64,000 nt of DNA from Mycobacteriaceae bacterium (GCA_028726465.1 JAQYQB010000014.1:62001-126000), one strand, 5' to 3'. Counted from the stretch's first letter, positions 10,601-20,246 are shown. Program-made: numbers and translations. Notes: generated by a model from the letters alone, not told the origin.

Positions 10601-11113
10601 CTAGGAGGTCGCGGATGCCAGCGGCTTGAGGCGGATGACCGGGCTGCCCAACAGGCTGAGTGGGTCGAGGTAGTCTTCCGCGCCGCGCCGGGCACCCCAG
10701 TGCAGGCCGGGCTTGTCGTCGTGCGGGTGGCCCAGCGTGCCGATGACCTGGCCGGCGGCGACGGCCTCGCCGCGGCTGACCCGGGCGTGGACGGGCTCGT
10801 AGGTGGTGCGGATGCCATCCGCGTGATCGATGGAGACCACCGGTTTTCCGGCAACCACCCCGGCGAAGGCGACGTGGCCGTCGTCGGCCGCGCGGACCGG
10901 GGAGCCAACCGTGAGCGCCAAGTCCACGCCGCGGTGGCCGGCGAGCCAGCGCTGCGCCGGCGGATCGAAGCCGCGCAGAACTTGGCCCGGGGTGGGGGAA
11001 CCGGAGACGGGATCGACGTAGGCCACGGCGGCCGGGGGAGCGAGCAAGAACAGGAACAGGGTGGTCGAACAGCAGGCGGACAGGATACGGGGAACAATTC
11101 GTTTTAAAGTCAT
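10601..11113 (-). CDS. secreted M23 family peptidase-like protein, altered active site
   Basis: The 170-residue exported protein has a signal peptide (hydrophobic to about residue 31, APPAAVAY) and a LytM-type domain. His60 and Asp64 (GHRGVDLAL) match the first zinc motif and His109 (YEPVHA) the core His. The second zinc motif HxH reads Gly136-Leu-His138, so one of the two expected catalytic His residues is replaced. Relatives next to rpsB in other actinobacteria may share this change; I recall this but cannot check it. It could be a divisome activator or cell-wall binder without hydrolase activity. The ATG at 11113 gives the signal peptide directly at the N-terminus. Confidence 0.85.
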   Translation of the reverse strand: MTLKRIVPRILSACCSTTLFLFLLAPPAAVAYVDPVSGSPTPGQVLRGFDPPAQRWLAGHRGVDLALTVGSPVRAADDGHVAFAGVVAGKPVVSIDHADGIRTTYEPVHARVSRGEAVAAGQVIGTLGHPHDDKPGLHWGARRGAEDYLDPLSLLGSPVIRLKPLASATS

Positions 11114-11512
11114 GCCTTCACTGTGACCGGGTGGTCGCCGTGGGGAAAGGGGCCGCAGCGCCGCCTGTGGATAACTCGCCGAAATCGGCCGAAGTGGTTG
11201 ACTCGTCAACACGGGGTTATCCACAGGCACGCTTATGTTTTGGCGCGACCAGGTTTTGCGGCTATTATTGAGCACAGCAGTATGTCTTGTGTGCGTGCCT
11301 GAGCTTTTTCATCTTTTCCACGCGCGCGGCGTGCTGACTACGCGCGGCGAAGCCGCTGCCTCCTGCTAGAAGGTGCGCAGCAGTCGCGGCCAACGCGGTC
11401 CCCGCGGTTAAAGCGGGGTGTTGGCCACGGCCTTCGTAGCCAGGGTGCGGGATAAAAACCCGCACGAATATTTTGTCCAAAACCAAAACCGAACTAGGAA
11501 AGCGAGCGAAAC
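11114..11512 (+). promoter_or_regulatory. paired DnaA-box site, rpsB promoter and long rpsB leader
   Basis: Outer 12-bp perfect arms (11163-11174, 11217-11228) each contain a TTATCCACA box. Nested between them are two smaller palindromes, GCCGAAATCGGC (11178-11189) and GTTGACTCGTCAAC (11197-11210). Downstream, TTTGGC (11239-11244) and TATTAT (11263-11268) with an 18-base spacer form a likely rpsB promoter. Transcription from there leaves a leader of about 235 bases with GC-rich inverted segments, which could be an autoregulatory target of S2; that is inference. Confidence 0.5.
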
Positions 11513-12391
11513 ATGGCAGTCGTAACCATGCGCGAGCTCCTCGACGCTGGTGTGCACTTCGGCCACCAGACCCGTCGCTGGAATCCGAAAATGCGCCGTC
11601 ACATCTTCACCGACCGTAACGGCATCTACATCATTGACCTGCAGCAGACCCTGACCTACATCGATGAGGCCTTCGAGTTCGTCAAGGAGACCGTCGCACA
11701 CGGCGGCACCATTCTTTTCGTGGGCACCAAGAAGCAGGCTCAGGAAGCTGTCGCCGAAGAGGCCGAGCGCGTTGGTATGCCGTACGTCAACCACCGCTGG
11801 CTGGGCGGCATGCTCACCAACTTCCAGACCGTTGCCAAGCGTCTGAAGCGCATGAAGGAGCTTCAGGCCATGGACGCGGCTGAGGACGGCTACAAGGGCC
11901 GCACCAAGAAGGAAGTCCTGATGCTCAACCGCGAGCGCACCAAGCTGGAGCGCGTCCTGGGCGGCATCTCCGACATGACCAAGGCTCCGTCCGCACTGTG
12001 GATCGTGGACACCAACAAGGAGCACATCGCAGTCAAGGAAGCTCACAAGCTCAACATCCCGGTGGTTGCCATCCTGGATACCAACTGCGACCCGGACGAC
12101 GTCGACTACCCGATCCCGGGCAACGACGACGCCATCCGCTCCACCAAGCTGCTGACCGGCATCGTTGCCACCGCAGTTGAGGAGGGCCGCAAGGCTCGCG
12201 AAGAGCGCCAGCTGGCCGCCGCTAAGGAAGCCGCCGGTGACTCCGCCTCCAAGGAGCAGCGCGACGCCGCTGAGGCCGCCGCCGCTTCCGACCCGGCTTC
12301 GGCTACCGAGGCTGAGCAGTCCCCGGACGACGCACTCAAGGTTGAGGGCGAGGTCCAGAAGCCGGAAGGCCAGCAGCCGGCCGGCAACTAA
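11513..12391 (+). CDS. rpsB: 30S ribosomal protein S2
   Basis: The 292-residue S2 begins with the family signature [27 protein letters not shown] and continues with [25 protein letters not shown] and the conserved end of the fold near [15 protein letters not shown]. The last 60 residues are an Ala/Glu/Gln-rich disordered tail typical of actinobacterial S2. The ATG has AGGAAAGCGAG upstream. It heads the rpsB-tsf pair, with a terminator between the two, so tsf also depends on its own leader or on readthrough. Confidence 0.97.
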   Translation: MAVVTMRELLDAGVHFGHQTRRWNPKMRRHIFTDRNGIYIIDLQQTLTYIDEAFEFVKETVAHGGTILFVGTKKQAQEAVAEEAERVGMPYVNHRWLGGMLTNFQTVAKRLKRMKELQAMDAAEDGYKGRTKKEVLMLNRERTKLERVLGGISDMTKAPSALWIVDTNKEHIAVKEAHKLNIPVVAILDTNCDPDDVDYPIPGNDDAIRSTKLLTGIVATAVEEGRKAREERQLAAAKEAAGDSASKEQRDAAEAAAASDPASATEAEQSPDDALKVEGEVQKPEGQQPAGN

Positions 12392-12417
12392 GCCCCTAAA
12401 AGGCTAATCCAACAGTT

Positions 12418-12455
12418 ACCCCCGCGCCCCGCGGAAACGGTGGGCTCGGGGGTTT
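12418..12455 (+). terminator. rpsB terminator
   Basis: Arms ACCCCCG (12418-12424) and CGGGGGT (12447-12453) enclose a GC-rich core and are followed by a short T-run. It may be leaky, as tsf follows. Confidence 0.65.
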
Positions 12456-12464
12456 GCTGTAGCG

Positions 12465-12679
12465 TATGCTGGTGGACGCTTGCCTTGGCTAAAACACCAC
12501 CCGCCGTGCGCGCGGTGAGCGTCGAGGCAAGCGGCATGAGCACTGAAGCTTTAGGACAAGCGGGCCCTAGTCCGGCTTGGGGAGTGTAAAAAGGCCACCC
12601 TACGCCGGCGGCACCTGAGCTAATCGGCTACGCTTGTGCATCGAACATCGTTTTTTACACAAGGAGGATCGCCCGAATT
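12465..12679 (+). promoter_or_regulatory. tsf promoter and structured leader
   Basis: TATGCT at 12465-12470 is a likely -10. The leader of about 200 bases begins with an 8-bp hairpin (arms 12478-12485 and 12525-12532) enclosing a GC-rich inner stem. It contains a 17-codon open frame (ATG 12536 to TAA 12589) preceded by GAGG; whether it is translated is unknown. A leader this long is unusual for an elongation-factor gene. Confidence 0.4.
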
Positions 12680-13492
12680 ATGGCGAACTACACTGCTGCA
12701 GACGTTAAGGCACTGCGTGAGGCAACCGGTTCCGGCATGCTCGACTGCAAGAAGGCACTCGAGGAAGCTGGCGGCGACTACGACAAGGCCGTCGAGCTGC
12801 TGCGCATCAAGGGCGCTAAGTCCGTCTCCAAGCGCGCAGACCGCGAAGCTACTGAGGGCCTCGTGGCCGTGTCCGGCAACACCATGGTCGAGATTAACTG
12901 CGAGACCGACTTCGTGGCGAAGAACGAGGACTTCAAGGCTTTCGCCGCCAAGATCGCCGAGGCTGCCGCTGCCGCAAAGGCTAACTCCACCGAGGAGCTC
13001 AACGCTGTCGAGATCGACGGCAAGGCTGTCTCCACCCTGATCGACGAAGAGTCCGCCAAGATCGGTGAGAAGCTGCAGGCTCGTCGCGCCGTGACCATCG
13101 AGGGCGACAACGTCACTACCTACCTGCACCAGCGCTCCGCCGACCTGCCGCCGGCAGTGGGCGTGCTGGTTGCCTACGAGGGCAACGCCGAGGGCGCACA
13201 CGCCGTCGCTCTGCAGATCGCCGCTATGAACGCTGAGTACCTGACCCGCGAGGAAGTTCCTTCCGAGATCGTGGAGAAGGAGCGCTCCATCGCGGAGGCC
13301 ACCACCCGTGAGGAGGGCAAGCCGGAGGCTGCCCTGCCGAAGATCGTGGAAGGCCGCCTGAACGGCTTCTTCAAGTCCGTTGTCCTGCTGGAGCAGGCTT
13401 CGGTCTCTGACAACAAGAAGACCGTCAAGCAGGTCGCTGAGGAAGCCGGCACCACCATCACCGGCTTCGTCCGCTACGAGGTCGGCGCCTAA
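12680..13492 (+). CDS. tsf: elongation factor Ts
   Basis: The 270-residue EF-Ts recharges EF-Tu with GTP. The N-terminal UBA-like domain carries [22 protein letters not shown], and the core has [15 protein letters not shown], both diagnostic. [19 protein letters not shown] continues the core. Length is normal. The ATG follows ACAAGGAGGA at a rather long spacing of about 11 bases. The codons are the highly biased set expected for a strongly expressed gene. A strong hairpin terminator ends the transcript. Confidence 0.97.
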   Translation: MANYTAADVKALREATGSGMLDCKKALEEAGGDYDKAVELLRIKGAKSVSKRADREATEGLVAVSGNTMVEINCETDFVAKNEDFKAFAAKIAEAAAAAKANSTEELNAVEIDGKAVSTLIDEESAKIGEKLQARRAVTIEGDNVTTYLHQRSADLPPAVGVLVAYEGNAEGAHAVALQIAAMNAEYLTREEVPSEIVEKERSIAEATTREEGKPEAALPKIVEGRLNGFFKSVVLLEQASVSDNKKTVKQVAEEAGTTITGFVRYEVGA

Positions 13493-13532
13493 TAAGGCCC
13501 CAGCCCTAGCGCACTAGGTGCGCGCGCTTTTG

Positions 13533-13577
13533 CCCCAGGCAAGCTCCTCCCACCCGGGAGAGCTTGCCTGGGGTTTG
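13533..13577 (+). terminator. tsf intrinsic terminator
   Basis: A perfect 13-bp stem (13533-13545 with 13561-13573), extended by an inner CTCC/GGAG pair, is followed by TTTG. Confidence 0.85.
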
Positions 13578-13723
13578 TCGTATCTTCGGGCAGGCCCGTG
13601 CGCGGCGGGGCGGGGCATGGGGAAGCAGGCCACTGGAGTGGGTAGAATGAATTCGACTCGCGTTTAGACGATAAGTCGAAACGAAAGAAACCTTGTTTTA
13701 CGTTCCATGGCAAAGGAGACGAC

Positions 13724-14461
13724 ATGCCTGAAACCACCCCAGAAGGCACAAACAGGACCGGCTACAAGCGCGTAATGCTCAAGCTCGGCGGCGAGATGTT
13801 CGGCGGCGGCAAAGTGGGCATCGACCCGGACGTGGTCGAAAACGTGGCCCGGCAGATCGCTGAGGTGGCGAACAACGGCACGGAGATCGCCGTCGTCATC
13901 GGCGGCGGCAACTTCTTCCGCGGCGCCGAGCTGTCCCAGCGCGGTATGGACCGCGCCCGCTCCGACTACATGGGCATGCTGGGCACCGTGATGAACTCGC
14001 TGGCGCTGCAGGACTTCCTGAAGCAGCTGGGTGTCGACTGCCGCGTGCAGGCCTCCATCAACATGGCGCAGATCGCGGAGCCCTACCTGCCGCTGCGCGC
14101 CGAGCGCCACCTGGAAAAGGGCCGCGTGGTCATCTTCGGCGCCGGCATGGGCATGCCATACTTCTCCACGGACACCACGGCGGCGCAGCGCGCGCTGGAG
14201 ATTGGCGCGGAGGTCCTCTTCCTCGCTAAGGCTGTCGACGGCGTCTACTCCGACGACCCGCGCACCAACCCCGACGCGGAGCTCTACAGCGAGATCACCC
14301 CGAAGGAAGTCATCGAAAAGGGCCTCAAGGTCGCGGACGCGACCGCCTTCAGCCTGTGCATGGACAACAACATGCCGATCCTGGTCTTCAACCTGCTAGA
14401 GGAGGGCAACATCGCCCGCGCCGTGGCGGGCGAACAGATCGGCACTCTGGTCCAGTCCTAA
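13724..14461 (+). CDS. pyrH: UMP kinase
   Basis: The 245-residue amino-acid-kinase-fold enzyme phosphorylates UMP to UDP, is usually hexameric, and is typically activated by GTP and inhibited by UTP. Motifs seen are [40 protein letters not shown] and the nucleotide-binding stretch [18 protein letters not shown]. The ATG at 13724 has CAAAGGAGACGAC upstream. A 146-base gap with no other gene separates it from the tsf terminator. frr follows 74 bases downstream, the usual bacterial pairing. Confidence 0.97.
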   Translation: MPETTPEGTNRTGYKRVMLKLGGEMFGGGKVGIDPDVVENVARQIAEVANNGTEIAVVIGGGNFFRGAELSQRGMDRARSDYMGMLGTVMNSLALQDFLKQLGVDCRVQASINMAQIAEPYLPLRAERHLEKGRVVIFGAGMGMPYFSTDTTAAQRALEIGAEVLFLAKAVDGVYSDDPRTNPDAELYSEITPKEVIEKGLKVADATAFSLCMDNNMPILVFNLLEEGNIARAVAGEQIGTLVQS

Positions 14462-14535
14462 TAGCAAAAGAAGCGCTAAACCTGCTAGGGTTTTCCCCAG
14501 CTAGTTTCGATATTTCAAGGGAGAAACGTTAACTC

Positions 14536-15093
14536 ATGATCGACGATATTCAACTCAGTGCGGAAGAGCACATGGCCGCCTCGGTGGAGCACACCCGCGA
14601 GCAGCTGGTGACCATCCGAACCGGCCGCGCTAACCCGGCCATGTTTAACGGTCTGGTCGCGGAGTACTACGGCGCCCCGACGCCCATCACCCAGATGGCT
14701 ACCGTGTCGGTCCCGGAGCCGCGCATGCTGCTCATCAAGCCCTACGAGCAGTCCATGATTGGCGAGATCGAAAACGCCATCCGCAACTCCGACCTGGGCG
14801 TTAACCCCACTAACGACGGCCACGTGCTGCGCGTTACCGTGCCGCAGCTGACCGAGGAGCGTCGTAAGGAAATGGTCAAGCTGGCCAAGTCCAAGGGTGA
14901 GGACGGCAAGATCGCCATCCGTAACATCCGCCGCAAGGCCATGGAGTCGCTGAAGAAGCTGCAGAAGGACGGCGACGCCGGCGAGGACGAGGTCGTGGCC
15001 GCCGAGAAGGAGATGGAAAAGATCACCTCCGGCTACATCGAGCAGGTCGATCAGCTCGTCGACAACAAGGAAAACGAGTTGATGGAGGTCTAG
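14536..15093 (+). CDS. frr: ribosome recycling factor
   Basis: The 185-residue RRF splits post-termination ribosomes together with EF-G. The family sequence is complete: [41 protein letters not shown] and [15 protein letters not shown] in the three-helix bundle. Length matches the family. ATG 14536 is preceded by AAGGGAG. It lies between pyrH and cdsA on the same strand, the common order in actinobacteria. Confidence 0.97.
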   Translation: MIDDIQLSAEEHMAASVEHTREQLVTIRTGRANPAMFNGLVAEYYGAPTPITQMATVSVPEPRMLLIKPYEQSMIGEIENAIRNSDLGVNPTNDGHVLRVTVPQLTEERRKEMVKLAKSKGEDGKIAIRNIRRKAMESLKKLQKDGDAGEDEVVAAEKEMEKITSGYIEQVDQLVDNKENELMEV

Positions 15094-15203
15094 CCTCCGC
15101 TCGAACGAGATGAGTAGGGTGCCGCCGCGTCACGCAATAGCCTGCCGCGGGGGCCAAGTTTTATTGCCCTTTCGATACTTCTTTGCCGATTGAAGGAATG
15201 CCA

Positions 15204-16109
15204 GTGACCAATCCTGCTTCGTCCGATCCCGCGCCCGCCCAGGCGGCGCCTGCTCGGCGCCACCTGCCGAAGCCGAAGAACGGCGCGGGACGCAACCTCT
15301 CGGCCGCCATCGGCGTGGGGGTCGCCCTCGGGGCGTTGGTTATCTTCGCGGTGTGGGTTGGCCCGCTCGCGTGGTACCCGGTGGTCTCCGTCGCCGTCGG
15401 CGTGGCCATGTGGGAGGTGCTTACCCGCCTGCGGGAGCATTCCTACCACCTGCCGCGCACGCTGATGATCATCGGCGGGCAGGCCATGGTCTGGATTTCC
15501 TGGCTCGCGGAGGCCGGCGGTTTGGTGGCGGTCTACGTGACCGCGGTGCTGGCGCTGATGTTCGGCCGTCTGTTTCACAACGGTCGGCACCGACCGCCGA
15601 TCCACTACATGCGGGACATGTCGGTCGGCATCTTCGTGCTGACCTGGATCCCCCTCTTCGGCACCTTTGCCGCCATGCTCTCGCGGGTGGAAACCCCGCT
15701 GGCCAGCGGCTCGGCCTCCATTTTGACCTTCATGTTGTGCGTGGTGGCCTCGGATACCGGCGGCTATATCGCGGGCGTGATGTTCGGTTCGCACCCGATG
15801 GCCCCGGCCGTAAGCCCCAAAAAGTCCTGGGAAGGATTCGCCGGTTCCATCCTGTTCGGCACCGTCGCCGGTGCCCTGAGCGTGAAATTCTTGCTCCACA
15901 CCGACGCCTGGATCGGCGCGATCATGGGCGTGGGGCTGGTCTTCTGCGCGACCCTGGGCGACCTGGTGGAGTCCCAGTTCAAGCGCGAGCTGGGCATCAA
16001 GGACATGTCCGCCATCCTGCCCGGCCACGGCGGCCTGATGGACCGGCTCGACGGCATGCTGCCGTCCGCCATGGTCACCTGGGTCGCGATGTCCTACCTG
16101 GCGACCTAG
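15204..16109 (+). CDS. cdsA: phosphatidate cytidylyltransferase (CDP-diglyceride synthase)
   Basis: The 301-residue integral membrane enzyme makes CDP-diacylglycerol from phosphatidate and CTP for phosphatidylinositol and cardiolipin synthesis. About eight hydrophobic segments follow a Pro/Ala-rich cytosolic N-terminus. The family box near the C-terminus is clear: SPKKSWEGFAGS, then GDLVESQFKRELGIKD and GHGGLMDRLDG. GTG 15204 is chosen because AAGGA lies 6 bases upstream; ATG 15198 would sit directly on that site. The stop overlaps the convergent LapA-domain gene by 4 bases. Confidence 0.92.
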   Translation: MTNPASSDPAPAQAAPARRHLPKPKNGAGRNLSAAIGVGVALGALVIFAVWVGPLAWYPVVSVAVGVAMWEVLTRLREHSYHLPRTLMIIGGQAMVWISWLAEAGGLVAVYVTAVLALMFGRLFHNGRHRPPIHYMRDMSVGIFVLTWIPLFGTFAAMLSRVETPLASGSASILTFMLCVVASDTGGYIAGVMFGSHPMAPAVSPKKSWEGFAGSILFGTVAGALSVKFLLHTDAWIGAIMGVGLVFCATLGDLVESQFKRELGIKDMSAILPGHGGLMDRLDGMLPSAMVTWVAMSYLAT

Positions 16110-16513
16110 CGGCCGGCGCGCTTGACCTGGCGGCGCAGCTCGAACATGCGCCAGCCGCCGACGCACGCCATAATCAGCGCGCCGGCGATAGCAAACAACA
16201 AGAAGGCGATGCCGGCGGGGAAGTCACCGCTCCAGCCCAGGAAGTTGACCGGCACGGACTGCTGGTTCTGCATGATGAAGACGATGAGCAGGATAAGCAA
16301 CAGGAAGCCGATGATGAGAGCCACCCAGGTGGAGGCGGCGAAGGAACCGGAGACCTTGCCCTTGCCCTGCGGCTTCTCGTCGGTGGCCGGGGTGGTCTCC
16401 AGGGCGCCGGAGTCGGCACCTGCTCCGGTGGTGGCGGGGGACTGGGGGTGCGTCGAGCCGGCGCCTTCGTAGGCGTCGGTGTAATCCGGTTCTGCGTTTC
16501 GGGAATGTGTCAT
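16106..16513 (-). CDS. LapA-domain (DUF1049-like) membrane protein
   Basis: The 135-residue protein has a 60-residue polar N-terminus rich in Gly, Ala, Thr and Pro. Two membrane helices (about 64-84 and 98-118) are separated by the LapA-like stretch MQNQQSVPVNFLGWSGDFPAG, and a short basic tail follows. LapA-type proteins help assemble lipid A export machinery in Gram-negatives; in actinobacteria the function is unknown. The ATG is preceded by very AT-rich sequence (16514-16527) with no ribosome site, suggesting a leaderless mRNA divergent from rlmN. Confidence 0.8.
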   Translation of the reverse strand: MTHSRNAEPDYTDAYEGAGSTHPQSPATTGAGADSGALETTPATDEKPQGKGKVSGSFAASTWVALIIGFLLLILLIVFIMQNQQSVPVNFLGWSGDFPAGIAFLLFAIAGALIMACVGGWRMFELRRQVKRAGR

Positions 16514-16617
16514 ATAAATATTTAAACGTGTCGCGGGTTGGTTGCGCCACTTCTGGGCCGCGTGGGCGCCGTTAGATTGGGCACTTGGCCCGCAGACGTG
16601 CCAAAATGGGAGGCATT

Positions 16618-17754
16618 ATGGCACAGTCTGTGAAACTTAACTTCTCGGCCCCGCGGCGTGGTCTGCCGCCGAAGCACTTCGCCGACCTTTCCCACGAAGA
16701 ACGCGTAGCCAAGCTCGCGGAACTCGGCCTGCCGAAGTTCCGCGCGAAGCAGCTGGCCCAGCACTACTACGTCCACTACACCAACAACGTCGAGGACATG
16801 ACCGACGTCCCGGCTAGCGCCCGCCAGGACATCCAGGACGCGCTCTTCCCGGAGCTGATGACCCCGATCAAGCACTCGGGCACGGACGACGGGGAGACCA
16901 CCAAGTCCCTGTGGCGCCTGCACGACGGGACCCTGCTGGAGTCGGTACTGATGCGCTACCCGGGGCGCGCGACCCTGTGCATCTCCTCCCAGGCCGGCTG
17001 CGGCATGGCCTGCCCGTTCTGCGCGACCGGCCAGGGCGGGCTGGACCGCAACCTGTCCACCGCGGAGATCGTCGAGCAGGTCCGCAACGCGGCGAAGGAG
17101 ATGGCCGCGGAGGGCGGCCGCCTGTCCAACATCGTCTTTATGGGCATGGGGGAGCCGCTGGCCAACTACAAGCGCGTCGTGCAGGCGGTGCGCCAGATCA
17201 CCGCGCCCGCGCCCTTCGGCTTCGGCATGTCCATGCGCAACGTGACGGTCTCCACCGTCGGCGTGGCACCGGCCATCCGCAAGCTGGCGGACGAAGACCT
17301 CTCCTGCACCCTGGCCGTGTCCCTGCACACCCCGGACGACGAGCTGCGCGACACCCTGGTGCCGATCAACAACCGCTGGTCGGTCGAGGAAGTCTTGGAC
17401 GCCGCGCGCTACTACGTGGAAAAGACCTCGCGGCGCGTGTCCATCGAGTACGCGCTCATCCGCGACAAGAACGACCAGGATTTCCGCGCGGACATGCTGG
17501 GGCGCAAGCTGCACCAGGCGCTGGGATCCAAGGTCCACGTCAACGTCATCCCGCTGAACCCGACGCCGGGCTCGGAGTGGGACGCCGCCCCGAAGGCGCG
17601 CCAGGACGAGTTCGTCCGCCGCGTCCAGGCCCAGGGCGTGCCGTGCACGGTGCGCGACACCAAGGGCCAGGAGATCGCCGCGGCCTGCGGCCAGCTGGCC
17701 GCCGAGGAGCGGGACGAGGATTCCACCGACGCCAAGGAGCCGGCCGGCGTTTAG
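16618..17754 (+). CDS. rlmN: dual-specificity 23S rRNA/tRNA adenine-C2 methyltransferase RlmN
   Basis: The 378-residue radical-SAM enzyme methylates A2503 of 23S rRNA and A37 of some tRNAs. The 4Fe-4S motif CGMACPFC supplies Cys128, Cys132 and Cys135, and a C-terminal Cys in AAACGQ matches the second catalytic Cys. [11 protein letters not shown] is the GGEP-type motif. ATG 16618 has GGGAGG upstream; an in-frame TTG at 16585 is less likely. A TAGATT hexamer at 16573-16578 may be the -10. Confidence 0.95.
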   Translation: MAQSVKLNFSAPRRGLPPKHFADLSHEERVAKLAELGLPKFRAKQLAQHYYVHYTNNVEDMTDVPASARQDIQDALFPELMTPIKHSGTDDGETTKSLWRLHDGTLLESVLMRYPGRATLCISSQAGCGMACPFCATGQGGLDRNLSTAEIVEQVRNAAKEMAAEGGRLSNIVFMGMGEPLANYKRVVQAVRQITAPAPFGFGMSMRNVTVSTVGVAPAIRKLADEDLSCTLAVSLHTPDDELRDTLVPINNRWSVEEVLDAARYYVEKTSRRVSIEYALIRDKNDQDFRADMLGRKLHQALGSKVHVNVIPLNPTPGSEWDAAPKARQDEFVRRVQAQGVPCTVRDTKGQEIAAACGQLAAEERDEDSTDAKEPAGV

Positions 17755-17784
17755 AACTACCCAGCGGGGTGGATAGCCAGCTGA

Positions 17785-17790
17785 TAATCT
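17785..17790 (+). promoter_or_regulatory. -10 element (TAATCT), leaderless ABC transporter transcript
   Basis: The hexamer ends 7 bases before the ATG at 17798. An overlapping GATAAT at 17783-17788 is the alternative reading. Confidence 0.5.
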
Positions 17791-17797
17791 GGCGGGC

Positions 17798-18604
17798 ATG
17801 ACGCAGCCCAACTTTCCCCAGCTCGCCGCTGATCCGACCACTCAGGCCTTCGCGGTGCGCGGCCTGAGTAAAGCTTTCTCCGGCACCCCGGCCGTGGACA
17901 ACCTCAGCCTGGATATCCCGCGCGGTTCGCTCTACGGCATCGTGGGCCCCAACGGCGCCGGCAAGACCACCATGCTGACGATGGCCTGCGGGCTCGTACG
18001 TCCCGACGCCGGGCAGGCCTTCCTAGCCGGCCACGACGTGTGGGCCGAGCACAACCAGGCGGTCGCCCGCGTCGGGCTGCTTATGGACGGCGCCCCGGTT
18101 TTTGATCGCCTGAGTGGTCCCGAATACCTCTACTACCTGGGCGCGCTGCGGGGGATGGACGAATCCGTGGTGGCCAGCCGCTCCGAGGAGCTGCTGGCGG
18201 CGCTGCAGCTTTCCGATGCCGGCTCCAAGTACATCGCGGACTACTCGGCCGGCATGACCAAGAAGATCTTGCTGGCCGGCGCCCTGCTGCACGCCCCGGA
18301 CGTGCTGGTGCTGGACGAGCCCCTGGAGGCGGTGGATCCGGTCTCCGGCCGGCTCATCCAGTCGATCCTGCGGGAGTTCGTCGCCGGCGGAAAGACCGTC
18401 ATTTTGTCCTCCCACGTGATGGAGCTGGTCGAGGGGCTGTGCGATCACGTCGCGGTGATTCACCGCGGGCGGGTGGCCACCTGCGGCCACGTCGATAACG
18501 TGCGCCAGGGCCGCAGCCTGACCGACCTGTTCATCGAGCTGACCGGCGGCGGGTCCCTGGCCGAGGGCTCCCTGGGCTGGCTGCGGGGTGGCCGCGATGA
18601 CTAA
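17798..18604 (+). CDS. ABC transporter ATP-binding protein
   Basis: The 268-residue nucleotide-binding subunit has Walker A GPNGAGKTT, a Q-loop, the degenerate signature YSAGMTKK, Walker B VLVLDEP and the switch His in ILSSHVMELVE. The sequence is nearest the exporter-type (ABC-2/CcmA-like) ATPases, which drive export of drugs, lipids or peptides; the substrate is unknown. It starts a two-gene operon, overlapping the permease gene by 8 bases. No regulator is adjacent. Confidence 0.9.
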   Translation: MTQPNFPQLAADPTTQAFAVRGLSKAFSGTPAVDNLSLDIPRGSLYGIVGPNGAGKTTMLTMACGLVRPDAGQAFLAGHDVWAEHNQAVARVGLLMDGAPVFDRLSGPEYLYYLGALRGMDESVVASRSEELLAALQLSDAGSKYIADYSAGMTKKILLAGALLHAPDVLVLDEPLEAVDPVSGRLIQSILREFVAGGKTVILSSHVMELVEGLCDHVAVIHRGRVATCGHVDNVRQGRSLTDLFIELTGGGSLAEGSLGWLRGGRDD

Positions 18605-20216
18605 GAAATCGGTGCCCGCCACGCTGTTTTCCCTGCACCGCACGCTGTGGACGCGCAGCTTTAAGTCCAACCCGTCCCAGACCTGGCTGGTGGCGCTTTT
18701 CGGCCTCTACGCGCTCATCGGCCTGGCCAGCGTGACCCTGAACGTCGGCCTGGAGGTCTCCGAAGGGCCGGGGCGTTTCCACGCCCTAACCGGTGCCGTG
18801 GCCCTAGGCACGGCGGCGCTGATCGTCATCAGCATCTTCATGCCCGCCGGGGAGCGCCAGGTCGGTCCGCTGGATCTGCGTGGCCTGCCCATCGATGCCG
18901 CCACGGCCGAGCGCGGGCTCGCGCGGGTGGCGCTGTGGTCCAGCCGCGTCTTCATCGCCGCTGCGGTCACCCTCATCTTCGCGGTGGCCGGATCCCTCAT
19001 CCTGGCGGCCAACGGCGCCGCCCCGTCGATCGTAGTCTTCGTCCTGGGCCAGGTCTTCTCGCTGGCGCTGGCGGTGGTGTGGACCGAGGTCATGGCGGGC
19101 GCAGCGCAGCTGGTGGTCAAGGAGATGGGGGCCAGCAAGTCGCGGACGTCGATGATTTCCGGCCTCGGCTTCGTGCTGGTTATTTTCGGCTTCGTCGCCG
19201 TCCAGAACCTGGGCGTCGAGGGCCTGCCCATCGTTGGCTTCGGCGAGGTCGCCGCCTGGACGCCGCTGGGGGCCGGCATGGGCTGGGCGGCATCGGTAGC
19301 CAACGGGCAGTGGGCGCTGGCCGCGGGGCAGCTGCTGGCCGCCGTGGTCTTTTTGGCCCTGGGGCTGTGGCTGTGGCGCCGGCAGACCGCCCGTAGTGTC
19401 CGCCAGGCCTACGAGTCCGCGCCGCAGGCCTCGGAAGGAACGCGGGCCCAGGGCGTGGGCGCCCTGCGGCTGCCGGGCCTGCCCTATGCCAGCCCGGCGG
19501 CGATGGAATACAAGCGCGTGCTGCGGTATTTTATCCGCGATACGCGGCTGTCGTCCACGCTTATGCTCCTGCCGGTGATGATCATTTTCGCCGTCGTGAT
19601 GAGCCTCGGCGGCCGCGGGGTGGAAGCGTTGTTCTTCCTGGCCTTTACGGGGGTCCTGGGCGGGATCAGCGCCTCCAACGATTTCGGCTACGCCGGGCCC
19701 AGCAACTGGGTGACCATGATGACGCCGCTGCGCCCGCGGGTCTTCCTCTACGCCCGTCACCTGGCCATGATCACCCCGGGTGTTATCGCGGCGGTCGTCC
19801 TCTTCGTCGTCTTGCTCATCATCCAGCCCGAACCTTCGCTGACCGCGCTCGTGGGCGTGGCCACCCTCGGCCTGCTGCTGTCGGCCTGCGGCCTGTCCAT
19901 GGTGATGACCACCTTCAACCCGTATCCCATGTCCGCGCCCGGGGCGAACCCCTGGACGGACAAGTCCGGTATGCAGGCCGCGGCGTTTATTAGCGCCTTC
20001 GTGGTGCTGCTGGCCGGCTGGCTGCCGATTGCGCCCGGCGGCATCCTGATGACCATCGGGGTGAGCCAGTCCTCGGCCCTGCTCACCGGCCTGGGCGTGC
20101 TGGTGACCGTGGCCCTGCCCGCGGCGATTTACGCGGCGGCCTGGGTACTCTGCGGCAAGCGCGTGGACCAGCAGATGCCGGAAATCTACGCCAAGGTTGG
20201 CACCTACGTGAAGTAG
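18597..20216 (+). CDS. ABC transporter permease
   Basis: The 539-residue membrane protein has about a dozen hydrophobic segments in two groups, separated by a polar stretch near residues 265-300 (YESAPQASEGTRAQG), and no nucleotide-binding motif. It is the partner of the preceding ATPase, with which it overlaps. ATG 18597 is favoured over GTG 18588 because GGGGTGG lies 5 bases upstream. Substrate and direction are not evident; export is likely from the ATPase class. A bidirectional terminator follows. Confidence 0.85.
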   Translation: MTKKSVPATLFSLHRTLWTRSFKSNPSQTWLVALFGLYALIGLASVTLNVGLEVSEGPGRFHALTGAVALGTAALIVISIFMPAGERQVGPLDLRGLPIDAATAERGLARVALWSSRVFIAAAVTLIFAVAGSLILAANGAAPSIVVFVLGQVFSLALAVVWTEVMAGAAQLVVKEMGASKSRTSMISGLGFVLVIFGFVAVQNLGVEGLPIVGFGEVAAWTPLGAGMGWAASVANGQWALAAGQLLAAVVFLALGLWLWRRQTARSVRQAYESAPQASEGTRAQGVGALRLPGLPYASPAAMEYKRVLRYFIRDTRLSSTLMLLPVMIIFAVVMSLGGRGVEALFFLAFTGVLGGISASNDFGYAGPSNWVTMMTPLRPRVFLYARHLAMITPGVIAAVVLFVVLLIIQPEPSLTALVGVATLGLLLSACGLSMVMTTFNPYPMSAPGANPWTDKSGMQAAAFISAFVVLLAGWLPIAPGGILMTIGVSQSSALLTGLGVLVTVALPAAIYAAAWVLCGKRVDQQMPEIYAKVGTYVK

Positions 20217-20246
20217 CGCAGCGCAGGGTCACCTGCCGCGGACACG

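Noticed and set aside
6302..11512. Chromosomal replication origin, suggested by perfect DnaA boxes
   Set aside because: Only two boxes at each of two distant sites, no AT-rich unwinding element and no dnaA, dnaN, recF or gyr genes. The genes around are not the corynebacterial origin neighbourhood.
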